This document shows, one piece after another, positions 15,925-25,238 of a DNA stretch of 40,897 nucleotides. Numbering within the stretch: the stretch's first letter is position 1; each line of letters opens with the position of its first letter. The stretch lies in the IMG/VR virus record IMGVR_UViG_3300025086_000076, positions 1 through 40,897 of that record; one strand, given 5' to 3'. Under the pieces are notes generated by a model. It was not told where the DNA came from. It was given only the letters and a program-made list of their open reading frames with translations, and made no database searches. Both the position numbers and the translations under genes were made by a program. This DNA is from a virus.

Positions 15925-17424
15925 TTAAGTAAGTGGGGTTTTTGGAACTTGACTATCTATTCTCATTTCTTCAGGTATTGACTGATCTATTTCGTATATA
16001 CCTTTTATGTTAGGTGGAAGACCCACATTAAGGATATCTTCTTTGTTTTCTTCCTTTTTCTTTTTTACTACCGGTTCAACATACCCATATTCGCCAATTC
16101 TATATCCTTGCTGCCAAATACCCGAGCCCGCTAATATAGATTGATTACTAACAGGTGTCGCTGTAATCTTACCAGTTTCTGTATCTTTAGTTAATTTTTC
16201 GTAGGTATTTGTTTTTTCATTAAACCTATAGCTACCACCATTTGGAGGAAATATATTTTTAGCTTTACTTTTTATATCGTTAAGAAGCGTATTAGCGCTT
16301 TGGGTGGTTATATATCCACCACCATAAAGTACAGGTATAGTATCTCTACCTTCTTTACCACCACTTAATTTTTTTAACTGCTCATTTTTCTTAGCCCAGT
16401 GATTAGTGTGTTTATTTTTAATACCATTAAAAAGTTGATCTTCCATTATTTGTTTAGAATTTTCTAAATTAAAAAATTCATTATCTGGATTTGTTACAGC
16501 GTCTATAAAATTAGCCTTTTCACTTTTATCTAAAAATCCAGGTCTTCCTTTTGGATCAGTATCCCAAGCGCTAGGATCAACAGCGTTTATTATTTCTTGA
16601 TCTAAAGTTTCAGAGGTTCCAAGCATTTCTATTAAATTCTTACCGCTAACATCATCATACATAGCTGCTACAAAATCTCTTTCGTCGTTTGGTAAACTTT
16701 TCTTAATTTTTTGTCTTACCGTGTTGTCGTCAAATATTTCTGACTTTTTAGCCTCTATAAGATTTTTTTCTAAACTATCACCAATAGTATAGTTTTTTGG
16801 TAAAACCATATCGTTATATTGCTTAGAAGTTACTTCCATAGCTTCATATTTTACACTACCATCTTCGCTTTCGTAAGCAGGTATATGAAACACAACATCG
16901 TCATTTTCTGCTCTGCTGGTTTTTTTATATTTTTGACCCATTATATGGTCTATTATATGAGCTTCTTTTCTACCTTTTTCGCTATCTTTATAGTAAGAAG
17001 ATAATTCACCGTTTTTCTTAGCCTCTGCGTAATCTAAATTTGTTTGCTTGTGGTCTTGGACCCACGTCGAGTGACTTTGTAAACCTCTTAATGCTGACAT
17101 TCTTTTTGTATCATCTTTTTCGTTAACACCCTCAAGGTATAGTTCTTTTAATTTTTTTACGTCTTCAGTTGTAGAGTTGTATATAGTATCGCCTAAAGCC
17201 CCAGCGTTTAACAATACTTTATCAGCTGATTCGTTCCAAGATTTTTCAATAGCTTCTTTTTTAGCTTTTTCTTCTTCTGCTTTTTTAACCGCAGTTTCAT
17301 ACATTTCAGTACCAACCTCTATAACCTTATCTAATCCAGCGTACATACCACCAACATTATCTAGGTTTCTATATGCTTTTCCAGCTCCTCTTATTAAACT
17401 TGCGTCACTTGTGTATTTTGCCAT
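15925..17424 (-). CDS. Probable internal virion protein (499 aa)
   Basis: The protein is highly charged (Lys, Glu, Asp) and mostly helical, with a long helix at about 35-70 (EMYETAVKKAEEEKAKKEAI) and no signal peptide or membrane segment. It lies between the gp14-like protein and the giant 2492-aa protein, where T7-like phages encode the middle ejection protein (gp15). The C-terminal 60 residues are Lys/Glu/Pro-rich and look flexible. Sequence alone does not identify a domain; the assignment is by position, size and composition. Confidence 0.68.
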   Translation of the reverse strand: MAKYTSDASLIRGAGKAYRNLDNVGGMYAGLDKVIEVGTEMYETAVKKAEEEKAKKEAIEKSWNESADKVLLNAGALGDTIYNSTTEDVKKLKELYLEGVNEKDDTKRMSALRGLQSHSTWVQDHKQTNLDYAEAKKNGELSSYYKDSEKGRKEAHIIDHIMGQKYKKTSRAENDDVVFHIPAYESEDGSVKYEAMEVTSKQYNDMVLPKNYTIGDSLEKNLIEAKKSEIFDDNTVRQKIKKSLPNDERDFVAAMYDDVSGKNLIEMLGTSETLDQEIINAVDPSAWDTDPKGRPGFLDKSEKANFIDAVTNPDNEFFNLENSKQIMEDQLFNGIKNKHTNHWAKKNEQLKKLSGGKEGRDTIPVLYGGGYITTQSANTLLNDIKSKAKNIFPPNGGSYRFNEKTNTYEKLTKDTETGKITATPVSNQSILAGSGIWQQGYRIGEYGYVEPVVKKKKEENKEDILNVGLPPNIKGIYEIDQSIPEEMRIDSQVPKTPLT

Positions 17425-17441
17425 GTTTTATTTTTATAAAT

Positions 17442-18167
17442 TTACACTAAATCTTGTGCGGTTATAAGTCCATCATTTAAGGCTTTTTTCTGCCCAATTC
17501 CACCCGCTAATTGTGATGCACCGCTAGCAATATCACCAACAGCACTCATTTGTTGTGCTTTTGCATCTGCTCTAGCTTGGTTTGCAGCAGCCAACCTTTC
17601 TTGTGACATACCAAGTAAAGTTCCAGTTTTACTCCATTCTAAACCTCTAGCGGTTTCTGCTCCAGCTCTTCTTTGTTCGCTAGCATACACTTCACCTGCT
17701 CTTTCTTGAGATTGTAATCTACTAGCTTCACCAGCTTGTAATTGCTGTATTTTAGATTCTTGAGCCCCAATACTAGCGCTAGCTCTTTGTGTAGCTAATT
17801 GACCTTGCTGAGCCATTGCTTGTGCTAACCCAGCTATACCACTACCACCGGCAGCACCTTGTAAACCTTGCATAATATTTGCTCTTTGCTGCGCTCCTTG
17901 TTGGGCTTCAAATTGAGCTTGTTGTTGATTTACAGTAAGATCTTCATATGTGTTTTCCATATTACGATACTGATTCGTTACGTTGGCAGCAAGATTACTA
18001 GTATCTAGATTTTCGTAATCCTCCATACGTTCTTCCATTTGCGCTTTAGCTTGTCTTTGCTCTTCTATTCTTTTTTTACGCCCAGATAAAGACATACCAA
18101 GCTTTGCGAGTCCACCTGCTGCCGTTAAACTCCCACCAACAATTGCTGCTGTTGCTATAAATGTCAT
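17442..18167 (-). CDS. Internal virion (ejection) protein, T7 gp14-like
   Basis: This 241-aa protein starts with a Gly/Ala-rich hydrophobic helix (about residues 4-27) followed by a charged coiled coil (about 30-55). Next comes a Gln/Ala-rich helical region including DLTVNQQQAQFEAQQGAQQR and a Gly-rich hinge (GLQGAAGGSGIAGLAQAMAQ). This layout is characteristic of the small ejection protein that inserts in the outer membrane in T7-like phages. It heads a block with the 499-aa and 2492-aa proteins, in the same small-medium-giant order as T7 gp14, gp15 and gp16. The role is inferred from this layout and context. Confidence 0.82.
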   Translation of the reverse strand: MTFIATAAIVGGSLTAAGGLAKLGMSLSGRKKRIEEQRQAKAQMEERMEDYENLDTSNLAANVTNQYRNMENTYEDLTVNQQQAQFEAQQGAQQRANIMQGLQGAAGGSGIAGLAQAMAQQGQLATQRASASIGAQESKIQQLQAGEASRLQSQERAGEVYASEQRRAGAETARGLEWSKTGTLLGMSQERLAAANQARADAKAQQMSAVGDIASGASQLAGGIGQKKALNDGLITAQDLV

Positions 18168-18170
18168 ATC

Positions 18171-18641
18171 TTATTTATTTTTGTTAATGTATTCTTCATA
18201 TTCTTCGTAATTTAAAGCTACTATTTCTTTTTCTAACTCATCTAAGTCTCTAGTGTTAGAAGGATTTTTATGTATATTTACAAATATAGAATCTTCATTT
18301 GCAAGTATAACTCTTTTAACTCCTGGTGTTGAAACAACATAGCACGGAGCTATATAATCTTCTGTTACGTCTTCGGTTGCAATTGTAACATGTCCAGTTA
18401 ACAGAAACCAGACATGTAAGTGTTTGTGTATGGCACCAACAACAACAGTATCTTTTACCATATCCATTTGCCTAATGTATACTCCATCAGCAAACGCATG
18501 TTTTATTGGAGATATCTTACCATCTCTAACTATACTTTTACCATCGCCTTCAACGCTTACTCCGTCAGCAATGTTTATCATTGCGTTTTCAAGCTCTAGT
18601 ATTTTTTTCCTAGAATTAACTGATATTTCTTTTTTAGACAT
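18171..18641 (-). CDS. Cupin-like protein within the structural cluster
   Basis: This 156-aa protein contains a segment resembling cupin motif 1: GAIHKHLHVWFLLTGHVTI with H72, H74 and H76, then Gly83. The second half has STPGVKRVILANEDSIFVNIH, with PG at 106-107 and H124, which fits the second cupin motif. This suggests a single small beta-barrel with a possible metal site. Similar proteins occur among tail and ejection genes of other phages, where their role is not clear to me. It is 3 bases upstream of the gp14-like gene, so it is probably co-translated with the ejection module. An enzyme role (sugar or small-molecule modification) is possible but unsupported. Confidence 0.68.
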   Translation of the reverse strand: MSKKEISVNSRKKILELENAMINIADGVSVEGDGKSIVRDGKISPIKHAFADGVYIRQMDMVKDTVVVGAIHKHLHVWFLLTGHVTIATEDVTEDYIAPCYVVSTPGVKRVILANEDSIFVNIHKNPSNTRDLDELEKEIVALNYEEYEEYINKNK

Positions 18642-18692
18642 AATTTAATTTATAACTAATATAGTCACAGTTTTGCTACTTTTTTTACTTTA

Positions 18693-20816
18693 TTATGCTT
18701 CTACAGTTGGTGTTATAAACTTTTCTAAATCAAAATAAAACTTACCATCCCAATTAGGCAGCTCGTAGTTAGAACCAAATCCTTTACCTTGGCTGTTAAA
18801 AGCAATGTTACCAGATATTGTAATAGTTTTTCCAGCACCTAGAAAAGTAAGCGTTGCTCCGTTTTCTAATGTTTGTGCGCTATCAAATGTTATTGTTGCT
18901 GTATTTACTGATGTAGAATAACCCGCAATGTTAGTTACTTTAGGAGCACCAGTACCATCACCGGTTATACCAATACCACTTACAGTGCTAACATCGTCAG
19001 CAATACCATCTCCACTAGCAACGGTTACAGTGGTTAAATTTACCGTGGACTGAGTAGTAGTTGTAGTCGGCGCTGTAAGTTCAACTTTTAAATCAGTAAA
19101 CTCTAACTCCCAACCAGTTAATTCCTTTATTTTTTCAGGACCATATGCTAAAAATTTTATCGAACCACCTGCTAATGCAGCTGCTTGCTGTTTGTCAAAA
19201 ACAACATTACCAAGCTGTGTTGTTACTAAAACACCAGAAGTAGCATTACGTGCTATAGTAGGTGGAGATGTTTTAGTTAACCCTTCAATTCTAGCTGTAA
19301 CAAACTCATTAGCACAAGCTGTGTTTTCAAGCGATGTTACTATGTTTTCATAGTATTTTATTGCGCTATCAGCCGTAACATTTGTCCCTATTGGTATCAT
19401 GTCTTCGGTTAAACCATCTATATTATTAAGCGGCCAACTAAAATGAGTTGAACTACTAAGATCTTCTCCGTCAAGAAAAATAGGTGCTGAACCAATTGTT
19501 CTAGTCACTTCTACAAAAATATCTTCAGAGGTTGGTTGCCTTATAATTTGATATGCTTTAGTATTTCCAGATGTTACTGAAAATTCAAAAGCTGTTTTTA
19601 AATTTAACATGGTTGACTTCTTTTTCGATAAACCAGTAATACTAGCATGATCCGATAAGTGTGCTACGCTATTTGGGGATTTTGCAGTTAACTCATACGT
19701 TAAATTACGAGTGGCAGAAGAAATTCCACGCAATTGCTTGTGAAGTAATACAGAATCTGAGCCTTTAGAAGAATTTAAATCTATAGTGTTGTCTTCAAGT
19801 AAGACTTCTTGGTATTTTGAGTGCTTAGTACCGTTTTCAGCAATTAAAAATATATCATACGTTGTAGCATTATCTTGTGCAGGAAACTCCACAAAAAATT
19901 CGTAAGAACCATAAACAGTTACACTTTTTAAACTCGCGTGAGCACTAGTAAAAGATTTAGAATAAAAATTATAATATTTACCATCGCTTCCTCTTTTAAT
20001 TTCTAAACTAAATACAGATCCATTAGTTGCGCTAATTACAAACCTTTTAGTTTCAGCTCCAAGTATATCAGATTTATCAAAATCAATACCTGTTATTATT
20101 TTAGTTTCAAACGTTTTAACACCATCTATGTTATTTTGGTTATCACCACATTTTGGCAAACTTTCATACGCATGATGCTCGACATTAGCCATTAAACTGC
20201 CGTCTGGCATTTGATGAAAACCTGAAGGCACTACTTGCTGAGCTTCAATGCCAACAAAATTTTCATAAATAGATTTAGAAACTTCTAGTTCATTTTTTAA
20301 ACCAAAACATATTGATTCTTTTTGTTTTCTAAGTTTTAAATCAGTAATTTGTCTTAACTCTACCAAACATCCTTCGTATTTTTCATTTTTAACAACATAA
20401 TCGTTTACTAGCTCTTTTGCTTTTTGTTTTTTAACAGCAATTTCATTAGCTTTAATTTGTTCTTCAGAAAGCTCATAGGTTAAATTTTGCCTTTCCAAAT
20501 CAACCACCGTTTCAGTCGGACTTATTGGAGCGTTTATAGTTTCTTCTTCTAATATTTCTTCTAAACTTAATTCTGTAGTTCGAATAGTGCTAACAGTTTC
20601 AACGTCTACAATAACTTCTTCTGTTGAGGTTAACGAATCTGTTTCGCTTACATAGATTTCTTCATCTTCTACAAATATTTCTTTTGATGGTTCTTCTTTT
20701 TTTGTAACTTTTTTAGTATCACGCTCTTTTTTCTCTGCTAATGCTTTTTCTCTTTTTGCTTTAGCTATTGCTGCGTCTTTTTTCGCGGCATACTCTTTAC
20801 TAGAATAATATGACAT
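18693..20816 (-). CDS. Putative tail structural protein with disordered N-terminus (707 aa)
   Basis: Residues 1-60 are Lys/Ala/Glu-rich and helical (KKDAAIAKAKREKALAEKKE). About 60-130 is acidic and Thr/Ser-rich, probably a linker. About 130-190 is again helical with coiled-coil character. The rest is beta-rich, passing a GFHQMPDGSLMANVEHHAYE element and ending in a Thr/Gly-rich repetitive region (about 585-690). A coiled-coil stem followed by beta domains fits a fibre or tail appendage. There is no signal peptide. A 51-base gap with no structure I can see separates it from the cupin-like gene. Confidence 0.68.
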   Translation of the reverse strand: MSYYSSKEYAAKKDAAIAKAKREKALAEKKERDTKKVTKKEEPSKEIFVEDEEIYVSETDSLTSTEEVIVDVETVSTIRTTELSLEEILEEETINAPISPTETVVDLERQNLTYELSEEQIKANEIAVKKQKAKELVNDYVVKNEKYEGCLVELRQITDLKLRKQKESICFGLKNELEVSKSIYENFVGIEAQQVVPSGFHQMPDGSLMANVEHHAYESLPKCGDNQNNIDGVKTFETKIITGIDFDKSDILGAETKRFVISATNGSVFSLEIKRGSDGKYYNFYSKSFTSAHASLKSVTVYGSYEFFVEFPAQDNATTYDIFLIAENGTKHSKYQEVLLEDNTIDLNSSKGSDSVLLHKQLRGISSATRNLTYELTAKSPNSVAHLSDHASITGLSKKKSTMLNLKTAFEFSVTSGNTKAYQIIRQPTSEDIFVEVTRTIGSAPIFLDGEDLSSSTHFSWPLNNIDGLTEDMIPIGTNVTADSAIKYYENIVTSLENTACANEFVTARIEGLTKTSPPTIARNATSGVLVTTQLGNVVFDKQQAAALAGGSIKFLAYGPEKIKELTGWELEFTDLKVELTAPTTTTTQSTVNLTTVTVASGDGIADDVSTVSGIGITGDGTGAPKVTNIAGYSTSVNTATITFDSAQTLENGATLTFLGAGKTITISGNIAFNSQGKGFGSNYELPNWDGKFYFDLEKFITPTVEA

Positions 20817-20832
20817 ATTTTTATTTGTTTAT

Positions 20833-21258
20833 TTATTTACTACTCTCTGTAATTTCAGTTCCAACAGAAAACAATTCGGCGTGAACAGATGAATTATTTA
20901 CAAATTTAGCATGTAAGTAATATCCTTTTAATCCAGAAGTATTAATTTTTTTATCTTTCATAAACATTAAATAATCACCAGCTTCAGGCGCACACGGACC
21001 ATCTATAGAATTGTTAAATATAATAGTTATACCGTTTGAATTAATACTTTTAACTCTTCCAATTGAGACAGGAGGACTAAGCGTAAGATCTATATTATTC
21101 ATAGTATCATTTTGAGCTGCCGGCGATATAAGTATACGATCGTCAACTTGCAATGAAGCGTTAACAGTATCAAGTGGTATAAATATTTCATTTATCCCCG
21201 CGCTTAAAGCATAAGAAGTAGTACAAGAAAGGTTTTCCTCACCATTTGGTCCCGCCAT
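20833..21258 (-). CDS. Small virion-associated protein (141 aa), function unknown
   Basis: It follows the 1314-aa tail protein after 26 bases and precedes a 707-aa structural gene, so it is probably also in the virion. The sequence is beta-rich with short turns (QVDDRILISP; SIGRVKSINSNGITIIFNNS). It ends in a segment (GDYLMFMKDKKINTSGLKGY, then FVNNSSVHAELFSVG) of a type I associate with small structural proteins of marine phages. No signal peptide, membrane segment or enzyme motif is visible. The start at ATG 21258 has an AAATAAAT leader. It could be a tail or fibre adaptor. Confidence 0.68.
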   Translation of the reverse strand: MAGPNGEENLSCTTSYALSAGINEIFIPLDTVNASLQVDDRILISPAAQNDTMNNIDLTLSPPVSIGRVKSINSNGITIIFNNSIDGPCAPEAGDYLMFMKDKKINTSGLKGYYLHAKFVNNSSVHAELFSVGTEITESSK

Positions 21259-21284
21259 ATTTATTTGTTTTAGTTGTTAAAGTT

Positions 21285-24200
21285 TTATATAATTGGTCCT
21301 GGACCAGTCCATCCTTCTCTGTGCATGTTTTTGTAATTGTTGTTAAAGTAATCAACTAGTTCTTGTTGAGTTGCAAAAGCTAAACCACTACCATCATCCG
21401 CCGAGTATAAGGTTGGATTATTTATATCCGTGCCTTGAATAGCGGTAATATAAGTTTTAGTAACAAAAACAGCAGGACAATATGGTTCTAAATCTGCATT
21501 AAGCACTTCTTGTTTATAAGTTACCATCATGTTTGCAAATGTACCATTAAAACCAGGTTGATTACCAGCATCAACATGTGGAGGTTTGGTAGCGCCAGAT
21601 AATCTAAAATCAAAATTAGAAGATCCACCACTGTACCCATAACTTCTTACCCAACCGCCACTATACCACCAAGGTTGTACTCTGTCAAAGTTGGTTAATG
21701 GATATGTATTTGTTGTTGGAGTACCAACGTGAGTACTAGGACTTGTTAATTGTTTTGTATCATATACGGATGCGTAGGTGCTAGTCACTACTTCAGCAGC
21801 CTGAAAACCACTACCTCCTGAGCCGGTCCAGTTACCGTCGTATCTTCTTTGCGTGTAATAATCTTTAAAATCAGCTCCTGGTCCAGCAACAAAATTTGGA
21901 TTAGTTGATGAATAAGATCCAACTGCCTCTTGGTTTAATCTAGTTTTTGTAGGATCAAAATTAAGGAACTCATAAATTGGAGCATGGGTAGATGTTTGTC
22001 CAATCTTACCAAAGTCGTTAGAATGTAAACCGTCTAAAACTTCTTGTAAATCTGTGTCGCCAATCGGGAACTCTAGCATCTCTGGACTATAGCTAAAATG
22101 GTTTACTAGCAACGTACTGCTTGAATCATAATAACCACCAATACTTGTAGGAGCAAGACTTGATACGTATGTTGTCATTTTTATGTGACCACCATTCTTA
22201 TAATTAACGTCACCTGCCACATTTGTATTTGGCATTAAATAACGCTCACCACGCGCGCTTGGGACTGGTTGATTACTAATAGGATCCTTAATCATAGCCG
22301 TCATGTCAAACGTTACTTTTCGCATATAAAAGAAAGGATCCAAATTATTTGGAAAATTTACAAACGAAGGAATACCAAGCATAAAGTGACTTTGGTACAT
22401 ACCAAAAGCATATTCTTCATTTTGACTAAACACATGACCATCTTCTGGCATTCTTGGATCCCAACCTAATGTAACTGGCACTTTAAACGGTGGGTGTATT
22501 GCGGGGATTACTCTACCACAAGCTAGAGGTCCATAGGTACAACTACCATCATCAGTATTAGCATTCGGATCATAATTAGATGCTGTTGGGTCGGTACAAC
22601 CATTAACAGAACTAGGCTCACAATAGCTATAATCTACGTTGTGATCGGGGAAGTTTGCTTGTGGGTCATAAAACCCAGTTGCCGTAGGATCTGTACAACC
22701 ACGCCATACACAACAACTATTATTACCGTAAGTTCCTGCTGCAGGTAGATTACCGTTACAATCATGAGTATAAGTAAAGTTGTAATTTATAGCGGTTTCT
22801 CCGTTAGGCGCATTTATATTAGTAACTAACGCAGGATCCATACAACCTACTTGTTCAAACAGTACACAACTACCATCATCAATAGTTACACCATCTTGAC
22901 ATGGAGTGTACTGTCCTAAACCGACGGTTGGCAGATTACCACTCTCACAGTCAGAATTAAACATTAATGGGTTACTAGGACATCCAAATACGTCTGGAGT
23001 TGTGCATGGGTCCATTTGGATCTTACCAACGACTTGTTGCCAATCAGAAGTGCTTGAATGGTTGTTGTCTGGATTTAAACATTGTGTTTGTAGTGCAAAC
23101 ATATATTCTTGGCCACAATCAAGGGACAGTGTTGTGCTGCCATTGTAACCTGTAGAAGTACTTATTACGCCACCTTGTCTTGAACCTACAACGCTAGTAA
23201 TACCTGGTTTTAGCACAGTGCTTTTAAACGTAGACCGTTTAAGAGTACCGCTTATCATGCCGTGACTAGCATCAAAGCCTGAGCCAGGAGCCCCAAATGC
23301 TGAGGTAAAATCAACTACCTCATAGTCAGCGTCGGTCCAATGGCTACCACCAGGCGGTACAGTGTTAAGATGATAAACCCTAAATCTAAAACCTGGAGTG
23401 TTTAGCCAATTTGGCTTTCCACCAAGAGGAAAAGAATCTCCTAAATTTATAAGTACTTGATCATCAAATGATACTTCAAACCAAAATGAAACTTCACTAA
23501 GACTTAGAGATTGAATATCCATACTATTTGCATCAACTATTGGGCAACCAACACAGTTACCACTTTGAGTACTAGGCCCACACGTGTTACCGCTAAGAGT
23601 TAAACCACCGTCATAATTAAAATACTGTGACTCACCACAATACAAACAACTACCATCATCAATAGTATTTGTAATATCGTACGTGCAGCCAAGAGCATCA
23701 GTACAACCAAAAGGAGAGTAAGTACAGTTAGTTGTATCGTTAAAATCTGTTGGGCAAGGTTGTAAAGTAGTTATATTTAAATCAGGGCTAATAGCACTTA
23801 ACTGCGTAAAATAACTTTGGTAATCACTATTTGAAGCATCATCTTGCATGTTGTTTACGACACTCCAACAAGCTCTAGAGTGACATAGTGTTTCTTGTGA
23901 TTGCGTAGCGTTACAAGAGTTTATGTTAACAGGAAACCCATTATTATCTTTAGCCCAAGCGTTATTATTATTTAAATTCGACAGAAAATCTGGATCAAAT
24001 GGTATTGGAAATGGATACCTGAAATAGTCAGAATTAATATCTGAACAGTTACTATAAATACAACTACCATCATCATTAGTTGCATTAGCGTTATAATTAG
24101 TTAAAATAGTATTAGAAAAATCATAATTATTAGTATCTGTACAACCATCTTGCGTTACTTGACAATCACAATCAACTCCTAAACCTAAATCTATACATGA

Positions 24201-25229
24201 TGTTCCTAATAAACCACCTGTTCCGTCACAGTTAAAAGCAGAATCATAATTAAAGGCTCCACTATTTGTACAGCCATAATTACAATATACACAACAATCA
24301 TTATCTGTACCATTAAAAACGCCACAAGGTACATCAGCAAATTCGTTATAATTAGTGGCGTTAGGATCTGTACAGCCTGAAATAAAACAACCACCATTAT
24401 CTGTATTGGCAAGAGGGTTGTAATTATCTGCATCGGGGTCTGTACAACCATGGAAAACCTCCACACAACTACCATCATCTATTACAGCCGCATCATAATA
24501 ATTAAACGCGGCCACCGTACCATCCATAAAGTTGTATCCAAGATCTCCAGCTGACGTACAATCTACAACCTCACCATTACCGTTTTCATTGGAACCGTTA
24601 CAAGTACAACCTTGTACTATTTCATTAACCGGCGAAGTCATAACAGTACCTAAGCCTTGATTTGCAAAATTTCTAGGATCATAATCGCTAACTGTACTGT
24701 CGTCTGATACGTTTAAGTTTATGCCTTGAATATAATTAAACCATTTATCTTCTTTGTTAACAAATGGTAGTAAAGCACCTTTATCTTGTTCTGTATTTAA
24801 GCTTTGAACAAACCAACCTTTCTTCTCGTTTAGTTCAAAAATATTATTATAGTTATCTAAACTTACAGTATTCTCTACACCCTGTGATTTTAATTGCCTA
24901 ATAAGCTTTTGTTTAGACTCTACAAAAGCTTGGGTGCCCTCGTAGTTTATTGTTTCAAAAGATTTAATACTTCCTGAAGCTTGATTAAATATAAAATCAA
25001 CAGTAGATGCAATGGTTGTATTATAAAACGTATTCTGAGCAAGCACACCAGTTTCATCATGATGCCTATATAAACCACCTTGTTTAAATGTAAAGTAGTT
25101 ATTAGCGCATGCTATTCCATTTTCAGGAACAAATGATTTAAAACTAACCCAACCCTTAACGTTTTCTTGAAAAGAAACCGTAATTGGCGCTGCTTTTGCT
25201 GGAGTGGAAGGTTGTAGATCTTGTGCCAT
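21285..25229 (-). CDS. Tail structural protein carrying Cys-rich GCTDP...DDGSC repeats (1314 aa)
   Basis: There are three parts. Residues 1 to about 200 form a conserved phage module (VSFQENVKGWVSFKSFVPEN; YNNIFELNEKKGWFVQSLN). About 210-900 is an array of about nine irregular Cys-rich units of the type GCTDPTASNYDPNANTDDGSC, some expanded by insertions. About 900-1314 is a beta-rich module (WDPRMPEDGHVFSQNEEYAF; YTQRRYDGNWTG). There is no signal peptide, as expected for a virion protein made in the cytoplasm. The repeats resemble those of marine flavobacterial secreted proteins and of the T9SS cargo at 2615-4660. The first module suggests attachment to the tail, so the repeats are probably exposed. 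Paired cysteines and Asp/Asn-rich turns could carry disulfides or calcium; this is inference. Confidence 0.82.
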   Translation of the reverse strand: MAQDLQPSTPAKAAPITVSFQENVKGWVSFKSFVPENGIACANNYFTFKQGGLYRHHDETGVLAQNTFYNTTIASTVDFIFNQASGSIKSFETINYEGTQAFVESKQKLIRQLKSQGVENTVSLDNYNNIFELNEKKGWFVQSLNTEQDKGALLPFVNKEDKWFNYIQGINLNVSDDSTVSDYDPRNFANQGLGTVMTSPVNEIVQGCTCNGSNENGNGEVVDCTSAGDLGYNFMDGTVAAFNYYDAAVIDDGSCVEVFHGCTDPDADNYNPLANTDNGGCFISGCTDPNATNYNEFADVPCGVFNGTDNDCCVYCNYGCTNSGAFNYDSAFNCDGTGGLLGTSCIDLGLGVDCDCQVTQDGCTDTNNYDFSNTILTNYNANATNDDGSCIYSNCSDINSDYFRYPFPIPFDPDFLSNLNNNNAWAKDNNGFPVNINSCNATQSQETLCHSRACWSVVNNMQDDASNSDYQSYFTQLSAISPDLNITTLQPCPTDFNDTTNCTYSPFGCTDALGCTYDITNTIDDGSCLYCGESQYFNYDGGLTLSGNTCGPSTQSGNCVGCPIVDANSMDIQSLSLSEVSFWFEVSFDDQVLINLGDSFPLGGKPNWLNTPGFRFRVYHLNTVPPGGSHWTDADYEVVDFTSAFGAPGSGFDASHGMISGTLKRSTFKSTVLKPGITSVVGSRQGGVISTSTGYNGSTTLSLDCGQEYMFALQTQCLNPDNNHSSTSDWQQVVGKIQMDPCTTPDVFGCPSNPLMFNSDCESGNLPTVGLGQYTPCQDGVTIDDGSCVLFEQVGCMDPALVTNINAPNGETAINYNFTYTHDCNGNLPAAGTYGNNSCCVWRGCTDPTATGFYDPQANFPDHNVDYSYCEPSSVNGCTDPTASNYDPNANTDDGSCTYGPLACGRVIPAIHPPFKVPVTLGWDPRMPEDGHVFSQNEEYAFGMYQSHFMLGIPSFVNFPNNLDPFFYMRKVTFDMTAMIKDPISNQPVPSARGERYLMPNTNVAGDVNYKNGGHIKMTTYVSSLAPTSIGGYYDSSSTLLVNHFSYSPEMLEFPIGDTDLQEVLDGLHSNDFGKIGQTSTHAPIYEFLNFDPTKTRLNQEAVGSYSSTNPNFVAGPGADFKDYYTQRRYDGNWTGSGGSGFQAAEVVTSTYASVYDTKQLTSPSTHVGTPTTNTYPLTNFDRVQPWWYSGGWVRSYGYSGGSSNFDFRLSGATKPPHVDAGNQPGFNGTFANMMVTYKQEVLNADLEPYCPAVFVTKTYITAIQGTDINNPTLYSADDGSGLAFATQQELVDYFNNNYKNMHREGWTGPGPII
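22535..24625 (-). repeat. Cys-rich repeat array inside the 1314-aa tail protein
   Basis: Units follow the pattern GC(T/M)(D/N)...NY(D/N)..AN.DDG(S/G)C, for example GCTDPDADNYNPLANTDNGG near 24440 and GCTDPTASNYDPNANTDDGS near 22560. Spacing is irregular because several units contain insertions. The DNA encoding the unit ends is nearly identical at several places (plus-strand motif CAACTACCATCATC near 22540, 22870, 23650, 24060 and 24470). Such short direct repeats could allow gain or loss of units by recombination. Confidence 0.8.
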
Positions 25230-25238
25230 AATTATATT

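Noticed and set aside
24206-24478. Second minus-strand frame (90 aa) within the Cys-rich repeat array
   Set aside because: It is a by-product of the repeats in another frame (Val/Met/Ile-rich, no domain); the main frame is continuous through it.
21285-25229. Diversity-generating retroelement target
   Set aside because: No reverse transcriptase, template repeat or C-type-lectin-like variable end is visible in the window; the repeats are a coding array. A retroelement outside the window cannot be excluded.
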